Shown piece by piece: positions 62,501 to 64,000 of a stretch of DNA of 64,000 nucleotides. A program made the translations under genes and the position numbers. This DNA comes from Cytospora piceicola (taxonomy: Eukaryota; Ascomycota; Sordariomycetes; Diaporthales; Cytosporaceae): contig JALQBC010000046.1 in assembly GCA_023375675.1 (NCBI GenBank), positions 186,001 to 250,000 of the forward strand. The letters run 5' to 3'. Numbering within the stretch: position 1 is the stretch's first letter; each line of letters opens with the position of its first letter. The notes beneath the pieces were generated by a model. It did no database searches, was not told where the DNA came from, and saw nothing but the letters and a program-made list of their open reading frames with translations.

Positions 62501-64000
62501 TTATACGTATTTAAAATATTTAAAATTAGTTTTAAACCTTTTTTTAATTATACTAGTAGTTAAGCTATAGACTAACGTTATTACCTTTAATACTATACCT
62601 TTCTTTAAAGTATTTACATCTTTTAAAAAGATCGTTCTATATACTAAAAAACGTAGCTTAGTAACTAAAAGTAAGCTAAAATCGACTTAAAGACTAGTCG
62701 GTTTATTTCGGTATACTTATTAAAAACTCTTTAAAAGTTTATAAGTCGCGGCTTAAAAAAACGTTATATAGATTTAAACTATATAACGCTTATAATTACT
62801 ACTATAGTTGAAAATAATAATAAAGATAATAAACTACCGAGTTTAAAGAAACTTATAGAATAGTTTAACTTGTTTAGTACTTTTAATAAATAAAAGATAT
62901 AATATATCTCGAAATCGATTTAGTACGTTTTCCGAATTAGTTTTTATACCGAAGCTAATATATATATATAAATCTAGCTATATATATACTTTTAGCCGCT
63001 TTAAATATAACGTAAGTATACCTTTATTAGTATTTAGTATAGGTATTAAATTACTTATTTAGTTTTTTATTAATTTATTTTAAACTTAAGTTTAAATATA
63101 ATAAAAGCTAGAAGTTATAAGTTTAAAACTTAAAAAGGAGAGAACTAAATAAGAGAAAAAGAAAACGAAATAATTATAAATATAGGTAGAGATACTAAAG
63201 TATATACTATAGTTAAAAACTATAAAGAAGTTATAAACTAGCTTTAAGCCGGTTTCGAACTTAAATAATACCGTTAGTAAAAGTTAAACTAATATTAAGC
63301 TTATATATCTTTCTTCGGTAAATATACCCTTCTCCCGTTATACTTGTACTTAATATATAGGCTATATATTAAAATACTAGAAAAGACTTTTATATAATTA
63401 TATATAATTTATTATTATATTAGTAAAAATCTATTAGATAATAAGAAAAGACTTACTATACTACGTTTAATATACGGTAAAACTTTTTTTTTAATAGCTA
63501 TTAACTATATATTAGTATCGAGTTCTTAAACCGGTTTTAAATTAGCCGAAATTAAGTTTCCGGGACCGTATACTTTATTATTAAAGCTAAGTATCGGTTA
63601 TTTAGTAGCTAAATCTAGCTCTATTCTATCTGTACTTTTAATATCTGTTAGTTTACTAAGTATAGCTTTTATACCTTTTTTTATAGCGTTTTTTATAAAA
63701 GCGTTAGGCGTACTTTAAAGCCGATATAACTAGTATATAGAACTTATAGTTTAATCTTTTAACTATTTTAAAAAAGGTTTATAAAAGGTTCGGTAGGTAT
63801 TATAGATTAGACTTATACTAGTTTTTAAAGATATATTAATTATATTCTTTTTAAAAGTACCGAAACTATAGTAAAGTAATAGTAAACTTAATAACTTATA
63901 ACTAAAGCTACGTTAAAGTAAGTTCCTTAAAGGTAGTAAGCGTTATAAAAGTAGCGTCGATAACTTATAACGTTTACCTCGGTTAGCGTTAAAAGCGTAT
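59595..64000. other. Right RIP-degraded AT-rich block
   Basis: Same composition as the left block (TpA-rich, almost no CpA/TpG or ATG). It continues beyond the window. A palindrome-like string of the form TTTAAAACYRGTTTTAAA recurs at about 59,715, 59,980, 60,282, 61,011, 61,293, 62,260, 62,523 and 63,527. Apart from the coding fossil listed separately I see no gene. Confidence 0.85.
60519..61230 (+). pseudogene. Decayed ORF, unknown (about 237 codons)
   Basis: Plus-strand frame of about 237 codons, interrupted only by TAA/TAG. It reads for example LKLIILYLKRAKGAI, ISSFYYYTIYFKKTLNLYYN, FEYILNDLAL, LLNIEIAVKNPLKPLS, ASNDIYDIIIQLTNIYTTYR and FFKTGLKPFLILSRLYLYY. The recurring palindrome-like motif of the block falls inside it and encodes the K-x-G-L-K-P type peptide. 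An upstream stretch (60,278-60,430) shows a similar peptide in another frame. No family is recognised. Confidence 0.45.

Overview
The window looks like nuclear DNA of a filamentous ascomycete (Pezizomycotina, probably Sordariomycetes). A GC-normal island (about 49.7-59.6 kb) with two ordinary fungal genes lies between two very AT-rich blocks (1-49,743 and about 59,595-64,000). Both blocks carry the signature of repeat-induced point mutation (RIP): TpA is in great excess, CpA and TpG are almost absent, CpG is kept, and ATG codons are so rare that almost no start-to-stop ORF survives. Organism-level statements are inference. All alignments were done by eye.

Left block, 1-42,478. Two inverted arms of about 1.6 kb (1-1,556 and 40,870-42,478) enclose about 39 kb. 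Each arm is a degenerate satellite, and each ends on its inner side in a telomere-like array: CCTTAA on the left, TTAAGG on the right. That is the orientation expected if the enclosed DNA had been a linear molecule with telomeres. The arrays are best explained as TTAGGG repeats converted by RIP. The interior holds decayed coding stretches on both strands, none of which I recognise. Many of its tandem repeats have periods that are whole numbers of codons (72, 75, 57, 36, 30, 27, 15 bp).

42,479-49,743 is a complete but RIP-inactivated Ty3/Gypsy LTR retrotransposon on the minus strand. It has two 249-bp LTRs, a polypurine tract, integrase and reverse transcriptase motifs, and a gag remnant. Its right LTR forms the sharp edge of the AT-rich block.

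Gene island, 49,744 to about 59,594. After about 3 kb without a convincing gene comes an atypical 14-3-3 family gene on the plus strand (52,909-53,877). Convergent to it is a two-exon SNF2/RING helicase gene of the SHPRH/Irc20 type on the minus strand (54,736-59,200; 1,470 aa after removal of a 52-nt intron). Both are intact and show no RIP.

Right block, about 59,595-64,000. This is again RIP-degraded, with an unidentified coding fossil and a recurring palindrome-like motif. It runs off the window.
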